In this document: positions 45,523-57,886 of the stretch, piece by piece
How the letters are laid out: each line of letters begins with the position of its first letter
Numbering within the stretch: position 1 is the first letter of the stretch
Origin: Prosopocoilus inquinatus
Lineage: Eukaryota; Arthropoda; Insecta; Coleoptera; Lucanidae
NCBI GenBank assembly: GCA_036172665.1
Contig: CM069876.1
Span: 42,067,001-42,131,000 of the forward strand
Direction: 5' to 3'
DNA length: 64,000 bases
Position numbers and translations under genes: made by a program
The notes under the pieces: model-generated
The model's database searches: none
The model's input: only the letters and a program-made list of their open reading frames with translations
Told to the model about the DNA's origin: nothing

Positions 45523-47549
45523 ATGATCTTGCTTTGTCTTCTTGTGATTCTATCGACTCTTCTGCTCCTACTTTACCAGAAGCAGAAACAAGTACTTAAA
45601 AGAGTGAAAAACATTCCGGGCCCTCCGGTGGTACCTTTCTTGGGAAACGCTTTGGAATTTGGCACGAATACGACAGGTAAATGGATGTTATGTACTCGTA
45701 CAAGTAACCCGATACAGTTTTCGCCGTTTTCAGATATATTCAGAAATTTCAAACGATTAGCGGATAAATACGGTCCTGTTGTCAGGCTTTGCATTGGCTG
45801 GAAGGTTTTTATTTTATTGTCGGATCCGAAATACATGTTGCAGATGCTTAAACACATTGATGGCACACATGTACATGATTTGTTTGATAAGAACCTGCGG
45901 CCCCTATTAGGTAACGGATTATCAACATTGGCAGGTAACGTCAGAGTTAAGCCCGAAATAACGATAAACCTGTAATGTCATAAAATAAGCCCGAAATAAC
46001 GATAAACCTGTAACGTCATAAAATAATTTGTATTACTAATGAATCCAAGCTCAAAGGGTCAAAATTAATTAATCTTTAAAAACAACATTTAAGGTATTTG
46101 TAATATGATAAATTGTTTTGATAGAAATGCATTTTCATCCCCTAAATAAAATAAAGCAGCACAAAAAGATTTGTTTTATACACTTACAAATTAGAAGTAC
46201 TAAGGGATACATTGATTCCATTTTTTTTTTTCAAAATGACTGTGCTTCAGGAGAAACATGGAGCAAACACCGGAGAATATTAAACCGATCTTTCAACACA
46301 AAGCACCTCGAGAAATACATGAAGATATTCAACAGGAACAGCGACATCCTCGTCAATAATTTTAGCAAAAAGGTTGGGCTCCTCTCGACGGATGTTACTC
46401 CAGAAATATACAGTTGCACCCTCAATATAATCTGCAGTACGTGTACGTAAACAATTTTGTATGTCATTAATTTATTGATTTGCAGATGTGGTTATGCAAG
46501 TTGATGTGACTGAAAACCTTGCGTTCACCGAAGCAGTCAATGGTTTACTGGATCTTGCCATCAGTCGGGTTTTCTCGCCTCTGAAATATTTTGATATCTT
46601 CTATCGCTTCACCAGTGATTTCAAGCTGTTCCAAAAATACTTGAAGACACTCGACGAATTTTACGAAGACGTACTCTCAAAACATAAGGAAAGTATCATT
46701 TCTGAAGAACACGCAGCAAGTAAAGGGTCAATCATCGATGAATTGTTGAGCTTGGGGGTTGAAGACGCCTTCACACACGAAGAAATACGGGGAGAAACGC
46801 AAACTCTAATAGCAGCGGTAATTAAGATTAATTTGCAATTAATAAATCATTAATTATGTTTATTGTTTAAGGGCTCTGTGACTACTGGAACTACCCTGAC
46901 GTTTGTTTTGTACGAATTAGCGAGACGCCCGGATGTCCAGGCGAAAATTTTTCAAGAAACCCAACGTGTTTTGGGACCGAATAAGAACACAGACGTTATT
47001 TTCGAACACACTCATCAACTGAAATATACAGAGTGCGTCATTAAAGAGACCTTGAGAGTATATACACCAGCGCACGTTTTCCCAAAACTTTTAGGCGAAG
47101 ACGTAAATATAGGTGAGTTTTTAGTTGCGCAAAAAATGATTCAATTGGAAGTATTGTTCCAGATCATATGACTATTCCTGCTGGTACAGATATATTTTTG
47201 TACATGGGGGGCATACATGCATCACCTAATTATTACAACAACCCCAAAGAATTTCTTCCTGACAGATTCCTTTTCGAAGACAACAAAGACAACCACGCGT
47301 TCATCCCTTTTGGCATGGGACCAAGAATGTGTATAGGTACTCACTGATCAGTTTCGTTACATTTTGGAGCAACAACTTATATTTACAGGTCACAAGTTTT
47401 CTGTACTGGAAGCGAAAGTCGTCATTGCGAAGCTAGTTCGAAATTTCGAGATTTTGCCAGCACGACCTAAGCATCACATGAAGTTGAAGTTTGGGGTTGT
47501 CCTAAAATCGGCGAATGGTGTGCCGGTTATTTTGAAATTGCGAGAATAA
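45523..47549 (+). CDS. P17: clan-4 cytochrome P450 (group D), I-helix acid replaced
   Basis: Exons 45523-45676, 45734-45934, 46251-46436, 46486-46817, 46872-47112, 47163-47336, 47389-47549; 482 aa. C-helix G-E-T-W-S-K-H-R-R (Trp122), K-helix IKETLRVYTP, FLPDRFLF. The I-helix motif is A-G-S-V-T: the conserved acidic residue is Val294, a single-base change from the GAG seen in P15. The heme loop is FGMGPRMCIG with the usual Arg426, unlike its group-D sisters. Frame and splice sites are otherwise intact. Confidence 0.9.
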
Positions 47550-49657
47550 TATAATATGTGCCTTGATATAATTATTGTGTTAAGATACTAACTTGAACAT
47601 GAATAAAAATTTGCTGTACATTTACTTTCTTTAGTTTCACTTACATAACTACTAAAATTCGGTTTTACATTAAACCACATCCAACCGAGTAGAATGTTTA
47701 AATTAATTATTTGCGAAGCAAGTTTTGTTTCAAACGTTTCACTAAACGACGCCATCTGTTGAACAACGAGTGAAAAACTGGCGTGCCTCTAAATTTCAGG
47801 GGAGATTTTGTAAGAAAACGAATTGCGCCGAGTGTACACGTCATTAAAGATTCCTTCAGCTTCTTCAACGTTAAACGAAAGAGCGGTCGCATCTCTACGC
47901 CCGCCATCTAACATTAAAATAACTAAACTTTTTCGGATAATAAAATTTAAAAATTAAGCAAACTCTGGCTGTTTTACATTAGACAAGTATCATCCATCCT
48001 AAAATGTATAAATTGATTAATTGAACTATTGCTTCGGCCGCTTTACAAAACAAACGCCATCTAATGAACAATAAGTGAGAAACTTATGAACTTTTGTGCC
48101 TCTAAAAACGCACACAAGATTTCTTTTTTTTTTTTTTTTGAGGAAATGAACTACACTGAGTGTCTCATGATTCTTCGTTATTACATAAATCAGTGCCCGA
48201 AACCCCTTTGCACGCCATCTATCGTCAAAATAACTGGACTTTTTTTGTATTGCGGAAAAATTTAAAATGTTCCCAAGCCCTCTTTTTAATTAAACGCCAT
48301 CCATCAGAAAATGTTTAAATTAATATTTACAATAACGGAACATTTTTCTTAACTGCAAAAAAAACAAACATTTTAAAATACGGAGAAGACCACGTTTCTG
48401 CCATCTATTTTGTTTAAAGTTTAATTATAATCGAACCGTAATGATATATTAATAATAAATTAAACAATTGAACTACGTATCTTGATATTAAAATCACATA
48501 CCTAATCGGATTAGTAACAAGTGGCAAAGTCGCGACATCTCGCGGGTAAGTTCTAACCTAGTTAAAAAAGTGTGATGTTCTAATTTAGGACTAAATGGTC
48601 AAAGACGATCAGTTAATGATTAAAAAATAAAACACTATGTTAAATCGAGTAAAAAAAAATATAAAAAATAAAAAAAAAACATGATCTATTCACAATTAAA
48701 AAGGTTATTTAAATAAAATCAAACCGAAGAAAAAAACCAAGATGATCGATTGATGATTAAAAAACAAAAATAAAACAAGTGAAAGATATTAAAAAAAGAC
48801 GATCAGTTGATCATCAAGCCAAACAAAATCCTAAAATACAGTTGAATTGAACGAAACAAAAACAAAAGACGATCGTCGAATTTGTGGATGATGAAAATAA
48901 AAATTGTGTTAAACTCAACTCAGGTCAGATCGGTATAAAACCTGACGTTTTTTTTATCACAATTAAAAATTCCATCTGTAGATATTAAAGAAAAAAGACG
49001 GTCGGTTAACAATTAAAAAAATAAAATAAAGTCAAATCGAACGAAAGGAAAATCAAAAATGGCGATCAATCGATGAGATTAGAATGTAAGATAAAGTGAA
49101 CTTAAATCGAGTATAAGAATAAGAAAACAAAAGACGATCAATTCACAATTTAAAAAAATTTAAAGAAAAACGTGTTAAATAAAATTAAACCAAAAAAAAA
49201 AAAAAACAAAAGAACACGATGATTGATAATTAAAAAAACTAAAACAAAATAAGTTAAAGCTATTAAAAAAAGATGAGCAATTGATTATCAAAATAAAAAT
49301 ACTCCTAAAATACAATCGAATCGAACGAAATCCAGTCTGAATCCCCAAGAATTCAACTCGAACACGATCATGAAAATGCATATCGTCAACATAAAATTCA
49401 GAAATAAAACCTTTTAACGATGGTATTTACTCTCTGGTGTCACTCAAGGTCTATTTTTTCTGAAATAAATATTTAATTGATCTGTTTTTAACTGCAGTGG
49501 AATTTTTTTGTATCTTTTTAAGTAGATTCGCATAAATATATGAACTTGAACCTCTCCGATACCTTCCAAGATTTGTTTCTTCGGTTGTTTGGCTTTATAT
49601 CGCCGGTCGTGGATTAAATTTATTTGAATACATTAAAGTTCACTGCAACTTACAAAC
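47550..49657. repeat. P17-P18 spacer built of degenerate repeats
   Basis: About 2.1 kb. From 47680 to 48430 a unit of roughly 270-310 bp recurs about three times with strong divergence, marked by ACGCCATCT followed by GTTGAACAAC or TAATGAACAA and by AATGTTTAAATTAAT. From about 48590 to 49340 a second AT-rich family repeats the word AAGACGATCAATTGAT with variants about every 60-160 bp, with AAATCGAACGAAA. The last ~270 bp resembles the spacer after P13 and contains the P18 upstream block (CATAAATATATGAACTTGAA at 49531). Confidence 0.65.
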
Positions 49658-51540
49658 ATGGTCTTGTTTTGTCTTCTTGTGATTTTATCGGCGTTTCTGC
49701 TTCTACTTTATTACAAGCAGAAACGAATACTTAAAAAAGTGGAAAACATTCCCGGGCCCCCGGTGGTACCTTTCTTGGGAAACTCTTTGGAATTTGGAAG
49801 GAACTCGACCGGTAAGTGGAAGAATGCGTACGTATCATTAACGAAATGTTTCCGTTTTAGATATATTGCGAAATTTGAAACGATTAGCGGATAAATACGG
49901 CCCTGTCGTCAGGCTTTGCATCGGCTGGAAGGTTTTTATTTTAATATCGGAATCAAAATACATGTTGCAGCTTATTAAGCACGTTGACAATACACGTGTA
50001 CAGGAATTGTTTGAAAAGTGCCTTCGGCCACTGCTGGGCAAAGGATTATTTACACTGACAGGTAATACCAGCTTTAAGTCAAAAATGATAGTAAATCTCG
50101 AAAAGATGTGTTCCTGTGTATGTTTTCGCGACCAACTTTATCACATAAATATAACAAAGCAGATATAAATGTCAATATCAACTGTTTGTATTTTATATTT
50201 AAAAAAATTGCTGTGCTTCAGGAGAAACATGGAGCAAACACCGAAGAATCTTAAATCGATCTTTCAGCGCAAAGCATCTTGAAAAATACACGAAGATGTT
50301 CAACAGGAACAGCAACATCCTCGTCGGCAATTTAAGCAAAAAGGTTGGGTTTTCCTCCACGGATGTTACCCATGAAATATTCAGTTGCACCCTTAATATA
50401 ATCTGCAGTACGTGGTTCTCGTAAAAATTTTATGTAGGGTTAATTTATTTCTAATCTATAGATGCAGTCATGCAAGTAGATGTGACAGAAAACGTTGCCT
50501 ACACCGAAGCAATCAATGGTATACTGGACCTCACCAACAAACGGGTTTTCTCACCTCTGAAACATTTCGATATCCTCTATCGCTTCACCAGTGATTTCAA
50601 GCTGCTCCAAAAGTACTCCAAGTCATTCGACGAATTTTACGAAGACGTGCTTGCAAAACATAAGCAAAACATCACTTCTGAAGAACACGCTGCAAGTAAA
50701 GGGGCGATCATCGATGAATTACTGAGTTTGGGGGATGAAGATGCCTTCACACACGAAGAAATGCGAGGAGAAATACAAACTTTAATAGCAGCTGTATTAA
50801 AATAAATTTGAGCTGCTCAATTGAGGTATATTAAAACTGTCTATTGTTTAAGGGCTTGGAGACCATAGGAACCACCGTAACGTTTCTTTTGTACGAATTA
50901 GCGAAACACCCGGATGTCCAGGCGAAGATCTTGCAGGAGACCCAACGTGTTTTGGGGCCGAATAGAAACGCCGACATTACTTTCGAACACACCCATCAAC
51001 TCAAATACACAGAGTGCGTCATTAAAGAAACCTTAAGAATGTACGCACCAGCGCACGTTTTCCCAAAACTGTTAGGCGAAGATGCAAAACTTGGTAGGTA
51101 ATAAGTTTTTGGTGGTGTAAAAATTGGTTCAATTGAGATTGTTGTACCAGATCACATGACTATTCCTGCTGGTACAAATATATTCTTGTATTTTGGGGCC
51201 ATGCACGTATTACCGAGTTACTACGAGAAACCCCAGGAATTCCTTCCTGATAGATTCCTTTCCGAGGACAACAAAGATAACCACGCGTTCATCCCTTTTG
51301 GAATCGGTCCAAAAAGGTGTATAGGTATTTAATCACTTGATCAGGTTTACTAAATTTTGAAGCCACACCAAATTTGCAGGTCACAAGTTTGCTGTGCTGG
51401 AAGCGAAAGTCATCGTCGCGAAGCTTATCCGAAACTTCGAGCTTTTGCCAGCGCAGCCTGAACATCAGATGGAATTGAAGCTCGAGGGTGTCCTAAAGTC
51501 GGCGAATGGTGTGCCGATTATTTTGAAACTGCGACAATGA
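49658..51540 (+). CDS. P18: clan-4 cytochrome P450 (group D)
   Basis: Exons 49658-49811, 49861-50061, 50222-50407, 50462-50793, 50853-51093, 51151-51324, 51380-51540; 482 aa. C-helix G-E-T-W-S-K-H-R-R (Trp122), I-helix A-G-L-E-T, K-helix IKETLRMYAP, FLPDRFLS, heme loop FGIGPKRCIG with Lys426 directly before Arg427 and Cys 428. Intron 4 has a weak donor (GTATTA), also seen as GTATTT in P14. More diverged from P14-P17 than they are from each other. Confidence 0.92.
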
Positions 51541-52411
51541 TGATAAATTTGTTTTGCCTTAATTTTGTTTAGTTCAAAGTTTCTTCGAACTTGATGCACT
51601 CTGTCTTGCTTGCTTTGATACTGTTATGATGTCAGTTGGCTTGTTATTCAAAATTGCTGTGCGCATCGTAACATCTGTGTTTAGTCCTTCTTCTTTAAAT
51701 TATTATGTATCTTTTAACTAATTTGTTACACCCAATCGAAATACAGATCTTTTATGAATTGATTTTTAAATAAGTTTCAAATGAAGGCAATTAACGTGAA
51801 GAAGAAGAGGGAGATAATCGCCTATGAAACTTGAAAGTAAATAAATACCCGAGACTTTGGTCCTTCAACACTGCCAATAGGAGGTCATGGAAGGGAATGG
51901 TTATCAGGGCCTTTCAAATTGCTTTAATTTTTAAAACGATGTTGTACAGGGTGATGCACAGAAGGCCGGTCTTAAAAGTTTTAACAGCCTCGTGATTGTT
52001 ATAAGGTTATAACTATTAATTGAACTTCCTTTTGCAATTACCTATAAAGTTCAAAACTTCAATTCAAAACTTCCTTAAGCGATGCGTCAAAAACTTAAAA
52101 AAAATTCACAAAGCTATTAATTGAAGTTCATTTCAAATCAACGAACTTGTTTTATCTTTCGTCGTACATCCTACGTATCCGTGCTCTTTACTTGAAAGAA
52201 TGCAGAACTGAATTTAAATTTATTTATAAATAGTAATCAATCAACAGTCATTCACTAAGAGATAAACGAGAGAAGCATATAAATAAACATATTTGTGAAC
52301 TTTTGCATAAATAAGTAGGCATCCCTGCAAAAACCTGTTTCATGACTCTGAGGTTTAAATTCTGCATGGTCACTTTTAAACACTTCTTCTGGCCGAACGG
52401 GTGCAACGAAA
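51541..52411. other. P18-P19 spacer
   Basis: Contains an imperfect inverted pair around 52010-52035 and 52110-52135 (CTATTAATTGAAC against its complement-like partner) and a possible element end ACAGGGTGATGCAC near 51948. No gene seen. The first in-frame ATG before an anchor is the P19 start. Confidence 0.4.
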
Positions 52412-54196
52412 ATGTTCTTGCTCTGTTTCCCCGTGCTTCTACTAACGCTTGCGTTTCTGATCCACCTAAAACTAAAACAAGTGTTTAAGGAAGTTGAATA
52501 TATTCCAGGACCACCCTTGAAACCCTTTTTGGGAAACGCTCTGGAATTCGGAACAAATTCCATAGGTAGGTAAACGTAACCCTTTTCATCGTCAGTGAAT
52601 ACCAATGGACTGTTCGATTTTGCATCATAGATTTATTGCGAAATATTAAACGGTTATCCAAGCAGTATGGTTCTGTCGTTCGGTTGTGCGTTGGTTGGAG
52701 GGTCATTGTTTTAATATCGGAACCAAAACACATACTACAAGCTGTCAAGTTGAACGAAGAAAAACGCATTCAGGATTTCTATGTGAACTTCCTACCCCTA
52801 TTGGGAAAAGGGCTCTTTACAATTACAGGTTTGTAAATATTCAAAATTCAAGGAAAATTAAATTACGCTTCGCGCTTGGATTTTAGGGGACATATGGACC
52901 AGACATCGCAAAATATTAAACAGACTGTTCAGTAGTAAACACCTTGCGAAGTACACAACCATATTCAATACAAACGCCGACATACTTGTGAATAATCTAA
53001 GCAAAAAAGTTGGATCCCACCCGGTAGATATTACCCACGACATATTTCTTACCGCTCTAAACATCATATGCAGTAAGTAGGCAACTTTCGAAGCAAAACC
53101 ATTTTTCTTTAATCCAATAAACAGATGCAGTCATGCAAGTGGATGTGTTCGAAAATATTGACTTCCAAATGGCGGCTGATGGCCTATTGGATCTTGCGAC
53201 GCAACGATTTTTTTCACTTCCGAAAAAATTCAACTTCCTGTATCGTTTAACCAAGGATTTCAAACTGCAACAGCAATACATGAAGACGCTCGATGAATTC
53301 TACGAACTCGTCTTAGCCCAATGCAAAACGCACATCACTTCCAAAGAACACTCGGAGGACAACAGCGCAATCGTCGATGACCTGCTGAAATTGCAAGACG
53401 AAGACGCCTTTACGCACGAAGAAGTGCGCGGGGAAATGCAATCTCTCATAGTAGCTGTAATCCAAAAGAATTTTCGCGTTTGCTTGATGAAGCTTGATGA
53501 ATTGGGTTTGTTTTTAGGGCTCGGAAACGGTTGGGAGCACCATCACATTTTTATTGTTCGAATTGGCGAAGCGTCCGGAAATTCAGGAGAAGATTCTGGA
53601 AGAGACTCGGCAAGTCCTCGGCCCGAAAAAAGAAACTGACGTGACTTTTGAGGACCTTCATCGACTCAAATACACTGAGAGTGCCGTCAAAGAAACTTTG
53701 AGGCTGTACTCGCCAACTTTCATAATCCCAAAACAGTTAAGCTCGGAAGCTAAATTCGGTGGGTATATTTTGAGGTTCTCGTTCTCCCAGTAATTGATTT
53801 TGGCCTCTACTAGATGACATGACGGTTCCTGCTGGTGCAAGTATTTTGCTCAACGTTGGATCCATGCATTTATCACCAGATTATTACTCAAACCCGGAAC
53901 AGTTTATCCCAGAGAGATTTCTTATTGAGGAAGCGAAAGATAACCGTCCTTTCATGCCTTTCGGCGTGGGACCGAAGATGTGTTTAGGTAATTTCGACTT
54001 TGCTTAATATTTGTAATCCTTTGTGGATTTTACAGGTCACAAGTTTGCAATATTGGAAGCGAAGGTCTTCGTCGCGAAGCTTGTACGACATTTCGAGTTC
54101 CTGCCAGTGCAACCCGAACACCAGATGGTTTACAAGCTGGAGGGCATCGTGAAATCGGCGAATGGCATACCAGTTGTTTTAAAATTGCGAGAGTAA
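52412..54196 (+). CDS. P19: clan-4 cytochrome P450 (group D, most divergent)
   Basis: Exons 52412-52565, 52631-52828, 52887-53072, 53125-53456, 53518-53758, 53814-53987, 54036-54196; 481 aa. C-helix G-D-I-W-T-R-H-R-K (Trp121), I-helix A-G-S-E-T (290-294), K-helix VKETLRLYSP, FIPERFLI, heme loop FGVGPKMCLG with Lys425 and Cys 427. Intron 2 uses a GTTTGT donor. It shares the short exon 6 and the G-H-K-F exon 7 with P14-P18, so it is the outgroup of group D. More GC-rich than its sisters. Confidence 0.92.
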
Positions 54197-57100
54197 TAAA
54201 ATTGTGCAATGTTAACGATAGTTTCTGTTAATTAAATTGATTGCTTCACGATTATTAGACCCCCAAAATATAATACAGTAACATTATTTTAGTTTAGTTT
54301 CTGAAACCTTGCCCTTTTCTGGTTAAATTACTCTGGAGAATGTACCGTCACATTACGTGTTTCCTTTAAAAAACAAATGGAAATAAATAAACACGTTCGA
54401 CATTAAATATCGTTTAGTAATACGACTAACCGCCAGTTGACACTGAAAAGTAGGCAGACTGAGACCTCTACGAGGACTCTATCAATAGTTAAAGAGCAAT
54501 ATGCAGTCTTCAACGAATTTACAGGCAACTTTTACTTAAAAAACCAACTAAATAAAACGTAAAGAAGAAAGAGAAAAAAACAAAGAAGTATGAGTAGAAA
54601 ATGGAGGAAGAGAAAAAAAGAAAAAGGAAAGAGGCAGAAAAGAAACGCATTAAGTTGAGAGATGCAAAAGACAAGCAGCGTATCTTTAAATGACAAAATA
54701 GAATTTTTTCCTTGCTTAGAGTGTGTCCCTGAATAATCCACCCAGTTTTACACAAGTAGGAAAAATAGTTATTTGCGGATTAAACACTAGTTTTAGCTCG
54801 TTAATTGGAGTATGAATACCTAAATTACTTAATTCCTTCTGAAATTTATTACATTCGTTGATGTATTTATGACATCCAAAAGATGCGTGTTCAAAAGCCT
54901 ACAAATTTAAAAAAATCGCGCTAGTCATCCTAACTTCCATTGAAAGAAAGGCCACGTCCGAATCTTAACCTTTTCGATGACAATAATAAATAAATAAAAA
55001 ATGATTTTAATAAACAGGAATCGTCAAGGATTTGCGATCAATATTTTAATCAGATAAGCTTGTTCGATATTTTAATAGATTCATAAACGCCTGCGTAAAT
55101 ACGAAACACATTATAATTATTTTCTAAAATGAATTTGAAAGTTGAGAAAAGAGGAATCGGTGGAGAAGCAATGTGCACCTGGAAGGTTTTCAAGAGGCAC
55201 CTGAAGTTACACCGTTCACAAGAATCGATTGTATTGATTAACAATTAAACTATAGTATGTCAGTCTTGGATCAATTAGAAATAATATAATATTAATAAAC
55301 ATTTGTTTGACTAACCCCGAGATTCACAAAAATTATTCAATCACTGATTGATTAATTTAAGAATGTGTTTAAAGCCTGTGATTGGTCGAGTGAAACAATA
55401 TAATTGGATGTTTCAAATCTATTGTCTTTATAATATACTATATACCACTTTATTCACACAATTATTTGCTTATTTCGGTTTTGCCCAACCGTTTCAGAAA
55501 AAGTACGTTTTAATTCTCTTTGGAGAAACATTTTTCATGACCAACACACATTAATTGGAACTCAATGAACATGGTTAACCTATGCCCATCAGCCACCCAA
55601 AGGCTTCTATGGCACTTTTTCCTTTTCTCAGGTTGATACAGATGGATCTATTCATGGAAAACAAAATGGCATCCGGTTCTGCCCCACTCTCCCCTACTCA
55701 TAAGTAAAGAAAAAGTTTAGCAGAAAAAAAATTAAAAAAGCATGTATAAAGTTGTCGGTGACGTTTCAAGTATATAGGTATAACTTCAGTGACATCAGAA
55801 ATGATTTCCAGTCACGTGACCAACTTGAATTAAGTTTTGTCTGATTAGAAATGGCAATATTGAGGTTCCTGTTTCAAATTGCACCACAACATTTGCAGCT
55901 ATAGGTACTTTACCTTGCCCGTTTTGGTATAAGCGAGGAATCGTTCAACTCGCGTTGAAATCATTTCTGATGTCTCTGTATATTATTTAGCAAAGGATAG
56001 CAGACTTGCAAAATCTACTCGCTATAATTGCAGAACAGAAAAGTTTGCGAAGCCATCAATGTTACCATTTTATTTATCATTACTTTTTTCTTCTAAAAAC
56101 GGCTTCTAACGTCTATAATATGTGGGTTCCCCTTTAGATTCGGTCAGGTTTGATGATGACGGAGTGATTAAGATGGCCTTTATTTACAGAAATAAAAATT
56201 TTCCCTTATTTTTTAACAATTCCCACGAAACGCTATGAGATTCCCCTATAACCGTAGCCTAAAATAATTTTTCCTCTTGACTGTCTTCAAGCTTTTGACA
56301 AAATCAGCTGGTGATAGATTTCTTGCTCAATTTATTCTCAATATTTTAAATACTATGAAGAAGAAAACTTTAGGCAACGAAAAAAAAAAAGAAAACATGA
56401 ACCATCGATGTGTTTGATACTGTAATGAACATGGGTGTTTCCTATTTCAAATGAAGCCTAAAGTTTCGTAGGGTTTATTTATTGGGCCTTTATTTCTAGA
56501 AATAAAACTTTTCTCTTATTTTCTAACAATTCCCATGAAACGCTATGAGATACTCCGAGTCCCAGAAACACTTAACAATTCTCTCACTGTAACCGCAGCC
56601 TAAAACAATTTTTTCTTTGACTGTCTTCAAGCTTTTCACAAAATCAGCTCGAGATAGATTCCTTGCTCATACGATGCACAGAAGAAGAGAACTTTAGGCA
56701 CCAAAAAAGAAAACATGGACCATTGATGTGCTCGATATTATAAAAGGCAACTTGAACAAATTGATCCCAAAAATTTCGTTAGGTTTATTGAAATTTGCTT
56801 AAATTAGATTGCCACTGCGTTAACGTTTTATTAAAAAAAAAATCCTTTTTTAAATTTCATTGGAGAATCTATTTGTGCGTTTCCTCGTATATCCCTGGTT
56901 TTAAAAATTTCAAGTTTTCCGTTTTTTGTTCCACAATCAACCAACCATGGTTATGGTCATTGCAAACAAATTTTTCAAATGCGCGTGTGCGTAGAACAGA
57001 AAAATGCAAATTAAAAATTTTCTTGACCGTCGCGTCGTCGCCATCCTTGCAAACGCGATAACTTATTTATCTTCCAAAAGTTCTTCTTCGTTTTCTGATT

Positions 57101-57886
57101 GCGTTATTTTAACGCCAACCAGTGATACGGGCACGTGTAAATAAAGAATGCAGGTCAAAGTTAATTTTGTGTAAAAATGTATGAACGAACGAGATCAATG
57201 CAAATACGTCAATGTCTCGTATAAAGCGACCTTTAACTAAGTTTAATAAAGTTTTTTTTTAATATCTCAATTTTCTTTAAAGTTTGAGGGTTTTTACTTA
57301 CAATGTTGACATTGTTGTATATTGACATGTCTTTATATGATTTTTTATCATCTGTACAAATATATTACTCTTATTAATATTATTATATTTCCCTTAATTT
57401 TTCCCTAATCGCCAGGATTGAGTGAAGAAGCTTTATTTTTGTATTGCCCCCTTTTTTTGCTGCAAAAAGTTTTAAATTCTTTTTTTTCCAGGAGCTAGAA
57501 ACTCTATCTCATCAAAATTGCTCTACTTTAATCGTGGTGGAAACAGCAATTAGAATTGAACTCAAAATGCCATTGGTGAAGATAAGACTCGGTAAAATGC
57601 GCACGAATCTAACTGGCGTTATTGGTCCGAAGTTGCAAGTAAGCGCATCGTGTAAATTAAATTCATTAATGAGGCTCTATTAATTCGCAAATAGTTAAAC
57701 TGATGCTGATAAGTAATATGAATAACAAAAAAAAAAAAAATTATCGCTTATAAATGCAACTTGCTTAATAAATACCGAGTAGAACAAACAACTAAGAAAG
57801 TATTTTGGAAACTGTACCCTCGGATAGTCGCATAGAAATTACTATCAATTTAATCTCTACAACGTTCTTTTTTCAAAGTCGCGCTC
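54197..57886. other. 3.7-kb gene-free interval between groups D and B
   Basis: AT-rich DNA with P19 poly(A) candidates near 54380. A purine-rich strand at about 54560-54640 gives spurious minus-strand open frames. An inverted pair (GTGACATCAGAAATGATTTC at about 55789-55815 against GAAATCATTTCTGATGTCTC at about 55956-55978) marks a likely MITE of about 190 bp. A tandem duplication lies at 56174-56787. No splice-linked P450 exon or other gene found. Confidence 0.55.
56174..56787. repeat. Tandem duplication, two ~305-bp units
   Basis: Unit 1 at 56174-56480 and unit 2 at 56483-56787 align through most of their length (TTTATTTNNAGAAATAAAA, CAATTCCCAYGAAACGCTAT, TGACTGTCTTCAAGCTTTT, AAAGAAAACATGRACCAT) with small indels. 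Not coding. Confidence 0.75.

Noticed and set aside
47550..49657. CRISPR-like array because of regularly recurring short words
   Set aside because: Units are degenerate, spacing is irregular and the context is an animal genome; they are old tandem repeats.
54519..54755. Minus-strand frames rich in Phe, Leu and Ser
   Set aside because: Low-complexity translation of a purine-rich strand (GAAAAAG runs).
57444..57683. 79-codon open frame before P20
   Set aside because: No P450 motif, no splice continuity with P20, and a poly-Phe start from a T run.
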